Origin: an uncultured Serinicoccus sp.
GTDB lineage: Bacteria; Actinomycetota; Actinomycetes; Actinomycetales; Dermatophilaceae
Assembly: GCF_947487915.1 (NCBI RefSeq)
Contig: NZ_CANKYH010000010.1
Span: 1-64,000 of the forward strand
Reading direction: 5' to 3'
DNA length: 64,000 nt
Part shown: positions 24,479 to 33,741 of the stretch, piece after piece
How the letters are laid out: every line of letters begins with the position of its first letter
How positions within the stretch are numbered: the first letter of the stretch is position 1
Notes under the pieces: generated by a model
The model's input: the letters and a program-made list of their open reading frames with translations, nothing else
Told to the model about the DNA's origin: nothing
Databases searched by the model: none
Translations under genes and position numbers: made by a program

Positions 24479-26472
24479 AGGTCGACGGTGCCCAGCGGCT
24501 CGAGCGTGGCGAGGTCGGCCACGTGCAGCGTGCTCTCACCCAGGATCCAGAGGTGGTCGTCGATGACGAGGGTGCGGCGGGCGTGGTCCCAGTTCGGTGC
24601 CCTGTCACCGCCCAGCTGGAGTCGTGGACCCTGGGCCAGGCCCTGGGAGTCGACGTCGACACCGGCCGAGACGACGCCGGTCCACTGCGAGGTCTCGGTC
24701 CACGCCTCGGCGGGCAGGAAGAGCTGCCCGGTCCGCGGCCACCACGTGAAGGCCCGGTGGTCGTGCTCCGCGCCGGACCGGTGGTCGGCCCAGGTCTGCT
24801 TCGCGACCTGGGTCGGGGCGTCCGGGTCGGAGATGTCGAACAGCGAGACCTGCAGCCCGGTGGTCCGGCCGCGGTCGGTCGCGTCCTGGCCGACGCCCAG
24901 CAGGAGGTCCTCACCCACCGGATGGAGGTATGCCGAGTAGCCGGGGATCTTGAGCTCGCCGGTGACCCGGGGCTCGGTGGGGTCGGAGGTGTCGAGCAGG
25001 TAGAGCGGGTCGGTCTGCCGGAAGGTCACCACCGCCGCGGTGTCGGCGGACAGGTAGCGCACGGCGTAGATCTGCTCGGTCTCGCCGAGGCCGTCGACGC
25101 GCCCCTGCTCGACCAGCCGGTCGCCCTCCTCGGCGAGCACCACGAGCGAGCTGCTGGAGGGGGTGCTGCCCGACCCGTCCGTGGTCGTGGCGACCCGGAT
25201 CGTCCCCTGGTCCTCGTCCAGGCTGAACTGGTTGAGCAGCCGGCCCGACACGCTCCCCGAGGCGACGTGGTCGGTGGAGGCCGGGTCGGTGAGGTCGAAG
25301 GTGTGCAGGGCGGTGGTGGCGGCGCCGCCGGCGCCCCGCGGCAGCGCGGCGTCCGAGGCGTCGGAGGCATCGGCGACGGACCACGCCTCCCACGGGCTGG
25401 TGGCGACGACGAGGCGGTCGGTCGAGGCATACACCGTGGAGCCGGAGGCGACCAGCCCGCCGGCGGAGGTGACCTCGAGCTCGTCCTGCGCGAGGTCGAA
25501 GGTGAGCACCGACATGGTGGTGAGCCCGGAGAACTCCGGCGGCCGGGCCACGTCCTCGCAGGGCACGGCGAGCCGGGTGCCGTCGGAGCGGGTGCCCTGG
25601 ACGGTCTGGACGTGCGGCAGCCAGTCGTCCAGCGTCGAGGCCTCGATGATCTCGCGGTTGACCTGCTCGGCCTCCTCCTCGGCGACCAGGCTTCCGGTAC
25701 GCGGCCGGACGAACGCCAGCCCGGGCGGCGCGGTGACCATGACGACCCGGGCGGTGCCGTCCTGCATCCGGGCGGACCGGTAGTCGCCCTCCAGCCGCAG
25801 CGTCCCACCGGCGGTCGGGTTCGCCGGGTCGGACACGTCGACGAGGGTGACGACGGTGCGGGTGGCCTCGAACGCGGGGAAGGAGGTCAGCCCGTCCGCG
25901 GCGTCGGGGGTCGGCCTCGGCACGCCCTGCCGCGGCCACTCCCGGGTGAGGACCAGCACCTCTCCGGAGCTGCGGTCCAGCAGGAGCTCCGCATCGGACC
26001 CGAGGTCGCGCCCCGGCAGCCGCAGCGTCCCGACCTCGGCCCGCGTGGCGACGTCGACGACGACCAGCCGGCCACCCCGGGTCGTCACGAGGATGTCGCC
26101 ATCGGTCTGGACGACGTCGGGCTCCTCCACCCCCTGCTCCTGGTTGTTGGTGCCGGAGAAGTCCCGGCCCTCCACGGCGGCCCCCGCGCCGTCGCCGCCG
26201 CCCACCGAGCTGTCGGCGGCGCCGGAGTCCTCCATCGCCAGGTCCGGTCCAAACCACCCCGAGCCGGTGCCGAGCCCCCACGGCCCGACCCGCTCGAGCG
26301 CGTGCTCCCGGAAGTAGTCGAGGAGCTCCTCGCAGGAGCCGAAGTCGGTGAGCTCGGCGGCCCCGGCGCGCGGCGGGGCGACGACGTCGGCCGGCGTGCA
26401 GGCCCCGAGGGCCAGCGGCAGCGCGAGCAGGGAGGCGACGAGGGCGGTGCGGCGGCCAGACGACGGTGTCAT
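24475..26472 (-). CDS. Beta-propeller domain lipoprotein
   Basis: A 665-residue lipoprotein. The signal peptide ends in lipobox LGAC (Cys about residue 25). The remainder is a beta-propeller of the secreted 'beta-propeller domain-containing' group: repeated blades with VDVSDPANPTAGG, LTDPASTDHVASG, LDTSDPTEPRVTG and FDISDPDAPTQVAK. The marker NNQEQGVEEPDVVQTDGD near residue 130 is typical of that group. It faces the outside of the membrane; function unknown. The ATG at 26472 is chosen for the signal peptide; AGGA lies about 12 bases upstream. Confidence 0.85.
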   Translation of the reverse strand: MTPSSGRRTALVASLLALPLALGACTPADVVAPPRAGAAELTDFGSCEELLDYFREHALERVGPWGLGTGSGWFGPDLAMEDSGAADSSVGGGDGAGAAVEGRDFSGTNNQEQGVEEPDVVQTDGDILVTTRGGRLVVVDVATRAEVGTLRLPGRDLGSDAELLLDRSSGEVLVLTREWPRQGVPRPTPDAADGLTSFPAFEATRTVVTLVDVSDPANPTAGGTLRLEGDYRSARMQDGTARVVMVTAPPGLAFVRPRTGSLVAEEEAEQVNREIIEASTLDDWLPHVQTVQGTRSDGTRLAVPCEDVARPPEFSGLTTMSVLTFDLAQDELEVTSAGGLVASGSTVYASTDRLVVATSPWEAWSVADASDASDAALPRGAGGAATTALHTFDLTDPASTDHVASGSVSGRLLNQFSLDEDQGTIRVATTTDGSGSTPSSSSLVVLAEEGDRLVEQGRVDGLGETEQIYAVRYLSADTAAVVTFRQTDPLYLLDTSDPTEPRVTGELKIPGYSAYLHPVGEDLLLGVGQDATDRGRTTGLQVSLFDISDPDAPTQVAKQTWADHRSGAEHDHRAFTWWPRTGQLFLPAEAWTETSQWTGVVSAGVDVDSQGLAQGPRLQLGGDRAPNWDHARRTLVIDDHLWILGESTLHVADLATLEPLGTVDL

Positions 26473-26597
26473 GGCGACTCGATTCCTGGGAGGGGGCTGC
26501 GGTGCGGGAGCCCGGAGGGTGCGTCGGTCAGGCGTATGACGTGACGTCACCCTCGCCGGTTCCGTCCCTGCCGCGCGTCCGGGGCGGGACGCGGAAC

Positions 26598-26629
26598 GGC
26601 CGCCCGTCCTGCGAGCAGGACGGGCGGCC
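26598..26629 (-). terminator. Terminator hairpin after the symporter gene
   Basis: GGCCGCCCGTCCTGC (26598-26612) and GCAGGACGGGCGGCC (26615-26629) form a perfect 15-bp stem with a two-base loop, 64 bases beyond the symporter stop and 125 bases before the lipoprotein start. No T tract. Confidence 0.75.
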
Positions 26630-26640
26630 GGTGAGGGGTG

Positions 26641-26696
26641 CGGTCGGCGTCGACGGGCGGGTCAGCGGTCGGCGTCGGCGTCGACGAGCGGGTCAG
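26641..26696 (+). repeat. Imperfect tandem repeat spanning the symporter stop codon
   Basis: CGGTCGGCGTCGACGGGCGG (from 26641) recurs from 26666 with a six-base insertion and one substitution. The second copy contains the reverse-strand stop codon (26693-26695). Slippage duplication at a gene end. Confidence 0.6.
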
Positions 26697-28417
26697 CGGT
26701 CGTCGTCGAGGTGGTGCTCCTCGGCGTACTCGCTGAGGTGGCCCTCCGCGTGGGCGGCCACCAGCTCCGAGCGGCCGGGGTAGCGGACGTCCTCCACCAC
26801 CTTCTGCATGAGCTCGCTGGGCTCCTTGGTGAACTGCGAGACGACGATGATGGTGATGAGGTTGAGGATCATGCCGATCGTCCCGATGCCGGTCGCGGGG
26901 ATGTCCAGGATCGGCTCGTTGCCGAAGAAGGTCGGCAACGTCCACAGCTGGTACAGCAACGTCACGCTCAACCCGACCGCCATCCCGGTCGCGGCGGCTG
27001 CCGCGGTCGCCTTCTTCCAGAAGATCCCGAGGAAGAGGATCGGGAAGAAGGAGGCGGCGGCCAGGCCGAACGCCAGGGCGACCACCTCGGCCACGAACCC
27101 GGGCGGGTTGATGCCGAGGTAGCCGGCCACCAGGATGGCGGCGGCCATGGCGATCCGGCCGACGCGCAGCTGCTGGGCGTCGGTGGCCCGGGGGTTGATC
27201 CGCTTCCAGTAGATGTCGTTGGCCACCGAGCTGGAGATGACCAGGAGCAGACCGGAGGCGGTGGAGAGCGCCGCCGCCAGACCGCCCGCCGCGACCAGGC
27301 CGACGATGGGGGCCGGCAGGCCGGCGATCTCCGGGGCGGCGAGCACGACGATGTCGTTGTTGATCGCCAGCTCGGTGCCCTCGCCGATGGCCCCGGCGAC
27401 GTCGATGATGCCGTTGCCGTTGAGGTCGTCGACCGTGATGAGACCCACGTCGCGCCAGGTGTTGAACCAGGTGGGGGTGTCGTCGACCGCGCTGCCCGGG
27501 ATCTGGGTCAGCACGTTGTACTTGCTGAACGCACCGACGGCCGGCGCGATCGTGTAGAGCAGCGAGATGAAGAACAACGCCCACAGCGCCGAGTAGCGCG
27601 CCGCCCGCACCGACTTCGCGGTGTAGAACCGGACGATGACGTGCGGCAGACCCGCGGTCCCGAACATCAGGGCGGCGGTGATGAGGACCATGTTGACCAT
27701 GGAGGTCTGGGTGAAGGCCTCGGTGTAGGCCGCCAGCCCGAGGTCCCGCTGCAGGCCGTCCAGCTCGTCGAGGATCTGCCCGAAGCCGATCTGCGGGAAC
27801 GGGTTGCCGGACAGCTGCAGCGAGATCGCCACCGCGGGGATGATGTAGGCCACGATGAGGACGGAGTACTGCGCGACCTGGGTCCAGGTGATGCCCTTCA
27901 TGCCACCGAGCACGGCGTAGAGGAAGACGATGGCCATCCCGATGACGACGCCCCACGTGCGGTCGACGCCGAGGAAGCGCTGGAAGACGACGCCCACCCC
28001 GGCCATCTGCCCGGCCACGTAGACGAACGACACCACCAGCGCGCAGACCACCGAGACCAGGCGGGCGGTCTCGTTGTAGCGGTCGCCGACGAAGTCGGGC
28101 ACGGTGTACTTGCCGAACTTGCGCAGGTAGGGGGCCAGCAGGAGGGCCAGCAGCACGTACCCGCCGGTCCACCCCATGAGGAAGACCGAGCCGGCGTAGC
28201 CGTTCTGGCTGAAGGCGACGAGCCCGGCCATCGAGATGAACGACGCGGCGCTCATCCAGTCGGCGGCGACCGCCGCGCCGTTGGCCGGCGCGGGGATGCC
28301 GCCACCGGCGACGTAGAACCCGGCCGTGTCGGAGACCCGGCTGCGGTAGGCGATGTAGATGTAGAAGCCGAACGTGAGGACGACGAAGACGAGCGTCCAG
28401 GCCTGGATGGGGCTCAC
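26693..28417 (-). CDS. Sodium:solute symporter large subunit (VC_2705 type)
   Basis: A 574-residue SSS-family transporter with 13 or so helices, related to acetate permease ActP: GFYVAGGGIPAPANGAAVAADWMSAASF, RFYTAKSVRAARYSALWA and GGLAAALSTASGLLLVISSS are typical. The GTG at 28417 overlaps the stop of the small subunit gene (GTGA) with AGGAGG nine bases upstream, so the upstream frame extension is rejected. The small DUF4212 partner marks it as the two-subunit type. Substrate is a carboxylate or unknown. A terminator hairpin lies downstream. Confidence 0.9.
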   Translation of the reverse strand: MSPIQAWTLVFVVLTFGFYIYIAYRSRVSDTAGFYVAGGGIPAPANGAAVAADWMSAASFISMAGLVAFSQNGYAGSVFLMGWTGGYVLLALLLAPYLRKFGKYTVPDFVGDRYNETARLVSVVCALVVSFVYVAGQMAGVGVVFQRFLGVDRTWGVVIGMAIVFLYAVLGGMKGITWTQVAQYSVLIVAYIIPAVAISLQLSGNPFPQIGFGQILDELDGLQRDLGLAAYTEAFTQTSMVNMVLITAALMFGTAGLPHVIVRFYTAKSVRAARYSALWALFFISLLYTIAPAVGAFSKYNVLTQIPGSAVDDTPTWFNTWRDVGLITVDDLNGNGIIDVAGAIGEGTELAINNDIVVLAAPEIAGLPAPIVGLVAAGGLAAALSTASGLLLVISSSVANDIYWKRINPRATDAQQLRVGRIAMAAAILVAGYLGINPPGFVAEVVALAFGLAAASFFPILFLGIFWKKATAAAAATGMAVGLSVTLLYQLWTLPTFFGNEPILDIPATGIGTIGMILNLITIIVVSQFTKEPSELMQKVVEDVRYPGRSELVAAHAEGHLSEYAEEHHLDDDR

Positions 28418-28695
28418 TGGTGATGCACCTCCTGCTCGTACTCGGTGATGCCGAACTCGGCGTCGAGCTTGTCCATCCGCCACACGTAGAAGGCGATGAG
28501 CAGGACGAAGACGATGATGGAACCCTGCTGGGCGAACCAGAACCCGAGCGGTATGCCGAAGATGCTCACGGCGTTGAGCACGTCGACGAAGAGGATGCCG
28601 GCGCCGAAGGACACCAGGGCCCAGATCACCAGTAGGACCGACATCAGGCGGACGTTGCGCCGCCAGTACTCACGTCGTTGGTCGACGTCAAGCAT
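28414..28695 (-). CDS. Sodium:solute symporter small subunit, DUF4212
   Basis: A 93-residue protein with two membrane helices (VLLVIWALVSFGAGILFV and GFWFAQQGSIIVFVLLIAFY) and the family opening QRREYWRRNVRL and closing YVWRMDKLDAEFGI. It is the partner of the large subunit, whose GTG overlaps its stop codon. AAGGAGG precedes the ATG. Confidence 0.92.
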   Translation of the reverse strand: MLDVDQRREYWRRNVRLMSVLLVIWALVSFGAGILFVDVLNAVSIFGIPLGFWFAQQGSIIVFVLLIAFYVWRMDKLDAEFGITEYEQEVHHQ

Positions 28696-28930
28696 GGAGC
28701 CTCCTTGCTCTGCGGGACGGATGTGGCCAGCAGGCCTACCGAACACGAGGCCGTGACGCGGCGGCAAGGAGCGCGCGGCGGTGGTGCGCCGAACGGTGCC
28801 GGCGGTGCGCCGAGCGGCGAGGCGTCGACGACGAGTGGTGCCGCCCACCCCGTGGCCGGTCGCGGGCCCGCTCACCGGGTCGGTGCGCAGGTCACCCCGC
28901 CGGGGGGGGACGTGGCATACAGTGCCGCTC

Positions 28931-29320
28931 ATGCGCTCCCGACGCGCCCCGGGCCAGGGCCGGCTGCTCCTCGCCGCGGGCATGATGGTCCTCGGCGGTT
29001 TCCTGCCCTGGGTCTACACGTATGCCGGTCCGGTGAGCGGAGCCGTCGGTGCCGGGCTGTGGGTGTTCTACGCCGGGCTGCTCGCCCTCGCCGGCGGGAT
29101 GGTGCCCGCCGTCCGGCTGCGCGGACTCATCGTCGCCCAGTCGGTGGTGTGCGCGGTCGTGGCCCTGGGGCTCCCGCTCTGGCAGGTGGTCCACCTGCTG
29201 CGCCTGGTGGGTCTCGAGGGGTGGATGCCCGGGCCGGGCCTGGTGCTCAGCGCCTTCGGCGGGGTGCTCTGCCTGCTCGCCGCCCGGCAGCTCTCGCAGG
29301 TCCGGCCGGTCCAGGCCTGA
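28931..29320 (+). CDS. Hypothetical four-helix membrane protein
   Basis: A 129-residue protein with four hydrophobic segments (LLLAAGMMVLGGFLPWVYTY, VGAGLWVFYAGLLALAGGM, LIVAQSVVCAVVALGLPLW, LVLSAFGGVLCLLAARQL). No family recognised. TACAGT (28918-28923) lies seven bases before the ATG, so the mRNA is probably leaderless. The next gene starts four bases after its stop and may be cotranscribed. Confidence 0.75.
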   Translation: MRSRRAPGQGRLLLAAGMMVLGGFLPWVYTYAGPVSGAVGAGLWVFYAGLLALAGGMVPAVRLRGLIVAQSVVCAVVALGLPLWQVVHLLRLVGLEGWMPGPGLVLSAFGGVLCLLAARQLSQVRPVQA

Positions 29321-29323
29321 GCC

Positions 29324-30247
29324 GTGGACGCCGAGCAGCTGCGCGAGCGGGTGCTGGAGCTGGAGGACCTCCGCGCCCGCTCCCGACGCCTGCGGCTCTC
29401 CCGGGAGCGGTTGCAGCCCCGGCTCGACCGGGACCGGGCGCTGCTGGCCGAGCGCACCCGGCTGCGCGACGCCCACCAGGGCGACGTCGACCGGCTCGAC
29501 CGGCAGGGCCCGCGGCGGTGGGTCGCCTCCCTCGACGGTTCGCTCGACGAGCGGCGGCAGCAGGAGCTGGCCGAGGCGCAGGAGGCGGCCGCGCGGGTGG
29601 AGGAGGTCCGCGCCCGCCTCGCCACCCTCGCCGTGGAGGCCGACCAGCTCGACGGCGACATCGCGGCGCTGGGTGACACGGAGACGCCCTACCAGGAGGC
29701 GCTCGCCGACCTCGTGCTCGCGGTCCGGGCCGGGACGCCCCGCCCCGGGGTCCGGGGGAGGGTCGAGCCGCCCCCGGAGGAGCAGATCGTCACCTGGGCC
29801 GAACGCCGCCAGCAGGCCATCACCCGGCGCGCCGACGTCGAGGTGCTGCTGCCGCAGGCCCGGGCGCTGGTCCCCCTGATGCGACGGATCGCCGCCCGGA
29901 TCCCCGTCGTCGCGGCCGGGATGGAGGCCTCGGCAATGGTCACCGACGCTCGTGGTGCCGCCTTCTGGTCCGACGGTCTGGGCGAGCTGCGCCGCCAGGT
30001 CGCCGCGGCGGACGAGGCCGTCCAGCGGCTGCGCGAGGAGGTCGAGAGCTCCCAGCTGCCCGACCTGCCGCTGCCCGACCTGACCGGGTTCCCGGCGCCG
30101 TCACCGGGCTGGCTGCGGATGGTCGACTACGCGGAGGTCGAAGCCCGGATGGGCGAGGCGCAGCAGTGGGGCGAACGGGTCCTCGCCGAGGCGGAGGCCC
30201 TGGTGGCGCAACTGCTGCGGCTGCGCGAGGAGCTGGCCGACGCCTGA
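29324..30247 (+). CDS. Coiled-coil protein of unknown function
   Basis: A 307-residue soluble protein dominated by heptad-like charged helices: residues 1-50 (LRERVLELEDLRARSRRLRL), 80-125 and 225-305 (VQRLREEVESS, WGERVLAEAEALVAQLLRLREELA). A less helical middle contains a Pro-rich loop. GTG start four bases after the preceding membrane protein gene, suggesting a two-gene unit. No known family; it may bind the membrane protein. Confidence 0.7.
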   Translation: MDAEQLRERVLELEDLRARSRRLRLSRERLQPRLDRDRALLAERTRLRDAHQGDVDRLDRQGPRRWVASLDGSLDERRQQELAEAQEAAARVEEVRARLATLAVEADQLDGDIAALGDTETPYQEALADLVLAVRAGTPRPGVRGRVEPPPEEQIVTWAERRQQAITRRADVEVLLPQARALVPLMRRIAARIPVVAAGMEASAMVTDARGAAFWSDGLGELRRQVAAADEAVQRLREEVESSQLPDLPLPDLTGFPAPSPGWLRMVDYAEVEARMGEAQQWGERVLAEAEALVAQLLRLREELADA

Positions 30248-30271
30248 GCGCCGTGCCGGGTGCGCACGAGC

Positions 30272-30305
30272 GCGCCGGCCGGGCCCCGAGGGGCCAGGCC
30301 GGCGC
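30272..30305. terminator. Nested hairpin between convergent genes
   Basis: GCGCCGGCC (30272-30280) pairs with GGCCGGCGC (30297-30305), and inside it GGCCCC (30282-30287) pairs with GGGGCC (30290-30295). Well placed as a two-way terminator between the coiled-coil and pspC genes. Confidence 0.65.
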
Positions 30306-30338
30306 GGCCACCGCTGCTGGCGGGGAGTCCCTGCCCCG

Positions 30339-30860
30339 TCAGCGGGTGGCGTCCTCGCGCGGCTGGCGCCGGTGCGCCCGGGTCCACGCCCAGTAGCCCA
30401 GGGCGGCCAGCGCGGCGACCCCGACGAGCTCGGGCAGGATCGCGGCGAGGAAGGACAGGCCGCCGCCGAGCACACCCAGCGCGGCGAGCGCCCCGAGGGC
30501 GAGGACGAGCAGCGACCGGCCCCGTCCGTCGCGCAGGCCGCCCTCGAGGTGGGTGCGCCCGGCGGGGTCGGGAAGGAGCGTCCAGGCGATGAGGTAGATC
30601 CCGACGCCGACCCCACCCAGGAGGGCGACGACGACGGCGGCGGCGCGGACGGCGACCGGCGCGACGCCGAGGCGGTCGGCCACGGTGGCGCACACGCCGC
30701 CCAGCACCGCGTCGTCCGTGCGACGGGCGGGGAGGCGGCGCAGCGCGGCATACACGCCGTCGAGCGCGGAGGAGCGGTGCTCCTGCTCCGGCTGCGGACG
30801 CGGCTGCGGGAGGATGGGTGGGAGGCCGGTGGCGGGGGTGGAGGCGGTGTTCTCGTTCAT
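30339..30860 (-). CDS. PspC domain membrane protein
   Basis: A 173-residue protein. The PspC domain spans about residues 35-95: VYAALRRLPARRTDDAVLGGVCATVADRLGVAPVAVRAAAVVVALLGGVG-type sequence with one or two membrane segments. Two further hydrophobic stretches follow (LLVLALGALAALGVLGGGLSF and AALAALGYWAW). PspC proteins sense envelope stress in other bacteria. No PspA is adjacent. Confidence 0.85.
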   Translation of the reverse strand: MNENTASTPATGLPPILPQPRPQPEQEHRSSALDGVYAALRRLPARRTDDAVLGGVCATVADRLGVAPVAVRAAAVVVALLGGVGVGIYLIAWTLLPDPAGRTHLEGGLRDGRGRSLLVLALGALAALGVLGGGLSFLAAILPELVGVAALAALGYWAWTRAHRRQPREDATR

Positions 30861-30980
30861 GGGTTAAGCCTGCCGGGGGACCGGCGACGAGGCGACGGGG
30901 CAGGCTCCCGGATCCGGGAGGGGGATATCCCCCCTCGTGCGGCGGCGGCGATTCTCCCCCCGATGGGGGCGGCGGGCGCA

Positions 30981-30986
30981 TAGGGT
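30981..30986 (+). promoter_or_regulatory. -10 element of the ATP-grasp gene
   Basis: TAGGGT lies six bases before ATG 30993 in the context GCATAGGGT. A leaderless start is expected. Confidence 0.5.
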
Positions 30987-30992
30987 CTGCGC

Positions 30993-32393
30993 ATGTCCAC
31001 CGCCGGGAGCCCTGTAGCCTCGGTGCTCATCCTCGCGCACACCCGCGACCGTGGCGCCGTGACCGCCGCGCGGGCGCTGCACCGCGCGGGCTGGCAGGTC
31101 GGCGTGGGCTCCTCGCGCCCCGGCGCCGGTCTGGTGGGCGCCTCGCGAGCCGTCACCCGCACCCACCTGGTGCCCCGGCCCACGGGGGGCCCCGCGGCCT
31201 TCGTCGCCGGGGTGCGGCGCGCGACCCGCGAGGGAGGGTATGCCGTCGTCGTCGGCTCCGGCGACGACTGGATGGCAGCCTTGACGCACCACCGCGACCT
31301 CCTCGACACCCCGGTGGCCCATCCCGCGGCGTCGGTCGTCGGTGCGGCGACGGACAAGCTCGTCCTCGCCGAGCTGGCGACCGAGGTCGGGCTGGGCACG
31401 CCGGCGACCTCGACCCTGCAGCCCGGGGCGACGGCCGACGTGGCCCTGCCGGTCGTGGTCAAGAACCGCTGGCACTGGTCGCCGCAGCAGAGCCGCACCC
31501 ACCGCATCGAGACGCGGGTGTGCTCGAGCCGGGAGCAGCTCGTCGAGCACCTGCGCGCCTTCGAGGGCTCGCAGGACCAGCCGATCCTGCAGGAGCCGGT
31601 CGAGGGCCACCTGGCGGCGGTCATCGGCGTCATGCACCAGGGGCGCCTGCTCGGCAGGGTGCAGCAGGTCTCCCCACGGCTGTTCCCCACACCGTCGGGG
31701 GCGTCCGCGCGGGCGCGGACCGTCCCGGTCGACCCCGTCCTCGCGGACCGCTGCGAAGAGCTGCTGCGCCGCCTGGGGTGGACCGGGCTGGTGGAGCTGC
31801 AGTTCCTCGTGGGTGCCGACGGCGGGCACCGGCTCATCGACCTCAACGGCCGGTTCTTCGGCTCGCTGGCCCTCAGCGAGCGGGCGCGTCCGGGCCTGGT
31901 GGACGCCGGCCTGCGGGCCGCGACGGGCGGGTCCGTGCCCCGGCTCGGCGAGGGCCGCCCCGGGGTGCGTTACCAGTGGCTGGCCGGTGATCTGCGGCGC
32001 GCTCGCCAGGAGCGGCGCGGGGGAGTGGCGGCGGACCTGACGGCCACCCTGTGGTGGGCGACCCGGGCCCGGCACAGCGTGGCGGCGCTCACCGACCCCG
32101 GGCCCGCGCTGCACCTGATGGCCGGCAGAGTCGGCGCCGGCGCCGATTCCGCCGCTCCCGCGGCGGCCGCCGGCCCGACCGCCGCTCGGTCAGCGGCGGC
32201 GCAGCTGCCGCACCACCTGGAGGGCGACGTGGCGCTCCGGGGCACGGAGCAGGGCCAGGGCGAGCTGGAAGGTCACGGCCGCGACGACCAGCGCCAGCCC
32301 GGCGCCCGCCCAGGCCTGCTCGAGGCCGGACAGCCGCACGGCATACCACGTGGTCAGGGCCGCACCCAGGCCCGCGACCGCGGTGCGGCCTAG
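30993..32393 (+). CDS. ATP-grasp domain protein
   Basis: A 466-residue frame. Residues 5-90 form a Rossmann-like pre-ATP-grasp region (SVLILAHTRDRGAVTAARALHRAGW), followed by the ATP-grasp core: ATDKLVLAELATEVGLGTPAT, PVVVKNRWHW (ATP Lys), and LVELQFLVGADGGHRLIDLNGRFFGSL (Mg ligands). It looks like a carboxylate-amine or -thiol ligase of unknown substrate. The last ~68 residues are Ala/Gln/Gly-rich, lie antisense to the MurJ-like gene and may be a read-through tail: no in-frame stop occurs before 32391. Confidence 0.75.
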   Translation: MSTAGSPVASVLILAHTRDRGAVTAARALHRAGWQVGVGSSRPGAGLVGASRAVTRTHLVPRPTGGPAAFVAGVRRATREGGYAVVVGSGDDWMAALTHHRDLLDTPVAHPAASVVGAATDKLVLAELATEVGLGTPATSTLQPGATADVALPVVVKNRWHWSPQQSRTHRIETRVCSSREQLVEHLRAFEGSQDQPILQEPVEGHLAAVIGVMHQGRLLGRVQQVSPRLFPTPSGASARARTVPVDPVLADRCEELLRRLGWTGLVELQFLVGADGGHRLIDLNGRFFGSLALSERARPGLVDAGLRAATGGSVPRLGEGRPGVRYQWLAGDLRRARQERRGGVAADLTATLWWATRARHSVAALTDPGPALHLMAGRVGAGADSAAPAAAAGPTAARSAAAQLPHHLEGDVALRGTEQGQGELEGHGRDDQRQPGARPGLLEAGQPHGIPRGQGRTQARDRGAA

Positions 32394-33722
32394 CAGCGGC
32401 AGCGTGCTCCGGGCGGGGACCAGGCCGTGCCGGCGGGCCGCCAGCCAGCCGGTGAGTCCCGCGGCCACCAGCAGCGACGCCGACGTCGCCACGACGATCC
32501 CGGCCACGCCGAGGACCGGGGCGAGGGTCAGGTCCCCGACGACGTTGACGACCATCGCCAGCACGCCCACGGCCACCGGCCCGCGGGTGTCGCCGACGGC
32601 GTAGCACGCGCTGACGAGCACCTGTCGGCAGGCCAGCGCCAGCAACCCGGGCAGGAAGCACACGACCGCGACCGCGGTGACCTGCACCGCCCGCTCGTCG
32701 AAGGCGCCCCGGCCGAAGGCGAGGGTGACCACCTGCTGCGGGGCGGCCAGCAGGGCCACGGTCACGGGCACGAGGAGGGTCAGCGAGACGGCGAGCCCCC
32801 GGTGCACCAGCGCTCGCAGCCGCTCCCGGTCGCCAGCCCCCGCCGCCGCCGCCATCGCGGGGTAGAGCGGGGCGACGAGCGCCGCCACGACGAGCATCTC
32901 CGGCAGGTTGACCAACCGCCAGCCGAGGAAGACGGCCGTCACCGCCCCCTCACCCACCGTGGAGGCCACGGCGCGGTCGACGATGGTGTTGACGTTGAGC
33001 ATGGCCTGGCCGACGAGCAGCGGGGGCAGCAGCCAGCCGATCTCGCGCACGCCCGGCGACCGCGGGTCGAGACGTGGTCGGACCGGCCAGCGGTGCCGGG
33101 CGAGCGGGACCAGCTGCAGCGCCAGCCGGGCGAGCGACCCGACCACGAAGCCGATCGCGAGGGCGACGACCCCGATGCGCGGCCCCAGCAGCCCGGCGGC
33201 GGCGATCATGACGAGGTTGAACGGCACGCCCTGCAGGGCACCCCAGCGGAAGACGCCGTGCGCCTGGGCCAGGGCCACGAGCAGGTCGGTCGCGGCGACG
33301 AGCACGGTCGTCACGAGGACGATCCGGGTGAGGAGCACGAGCAGGTCGGCGGCCTCGCCGTCCAGTCCCGGGGCCAGCACCCGGGACACGGGGGCGGCGG
33401 CGAGCCCCAGGGCGACGCTGAGGGCGCCGATGCCCACCACGGCGAGGGTGAGGACGACGTCGAAGGTCCGGTGCCCCGGGCACTCCTGCTCGCCGTCCGC
33501 CTCGCGCGCGAGCACCGGGGTGGAGGCCCGGGTGAGGGACGTGCCGAGCAGCCCCAGGACGATGTTGGCCAGCCCGAGCGCGACGAAGTAGGCGTCCAGC
33601 TGCGGCCCGGCGCCGTAGACGGCCGCGATGACGGCGTCCCGGACGAAGCCGAGCAGGGTCGACACGCCGGTCAGGCCGGCGACGAGCACGGCGGCGCGGC
33701 CGATGCTCCAGCGGGCAGCCAC
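32190..33722 (-). CDS. MurJ/MVF-like lipid flippase family protein
   Basis: A 510-residue polytopic protein with about 13-14 helices. The start (RAAVLVAGLTGVSTLLGFVRDAVIAAVYGAGPQLDAYFVAL) is the MviN/MurJ signature, and the helix pattern of the MOP flippase superfamily continues. Essential MurJ in Actinobacteria is usually larger and sits near the origin, so this copy may flip another polyprenyl-linked sugar. GTG start at 33722. Its 3' end overlaps the convergent ATP-grasp frame by about 200 bases. lpd lies 20 bases upstream on the same strand. Confidence 0.8.
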   Translation of the reverse strand: MAARWSIGRAAVLVAGLTGVSTLLGFVRDAVIAAVYGAGPQLDAYFVALGLANIVLGLLGTSLTRASTPVLAREADGEQECPGHRTFDVVLTLAVVGIGALSVALGLAAAPVSRVLAPGLDGEAADLLVLLTRIVLVTTVLVAATDLLVALAQAHGVFRWGALQGVPFNLVMIAAAGLLGPRIGVVALAIGFVVGSLARLALQLVPLARHRWPVRPRLDPRSPGVREIGWLLPPLLVGQAMLNVNTIVDRAVASTVGEGAVTAVFLGWRLVNLPEMLVVAALVAPLYPAMAAAAGAGDRERLRALVHRGLAVSLTLLVPVTVALLAAPQQVVTLAFGRGAFDERAVQVTAVAVVCFLPGLLALACRQVLVSACYAVGDTRGPVAVGVLAMVVNVVGDLTLAPVLGVAGIVVATSASLLVAAGLTGWLAARRHGLVPARSTLPLLGRTAVAGLGAALTTWYAVRLSGLEQAWAGAGLALVVAAVTFQLALALLRAPERHVALQVVRQLRRR

Positions 33723-33741
33723 CGCGCCGCCTCGTGCGCGT

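Noticed and set aside
26711..28423. Long open frame antisense to the sodium:solute symporter
   Set aside because: Composition is Asp/Gly/Glu/His-rich with no domain; the minus-strand frame is a clear SSS transporter.
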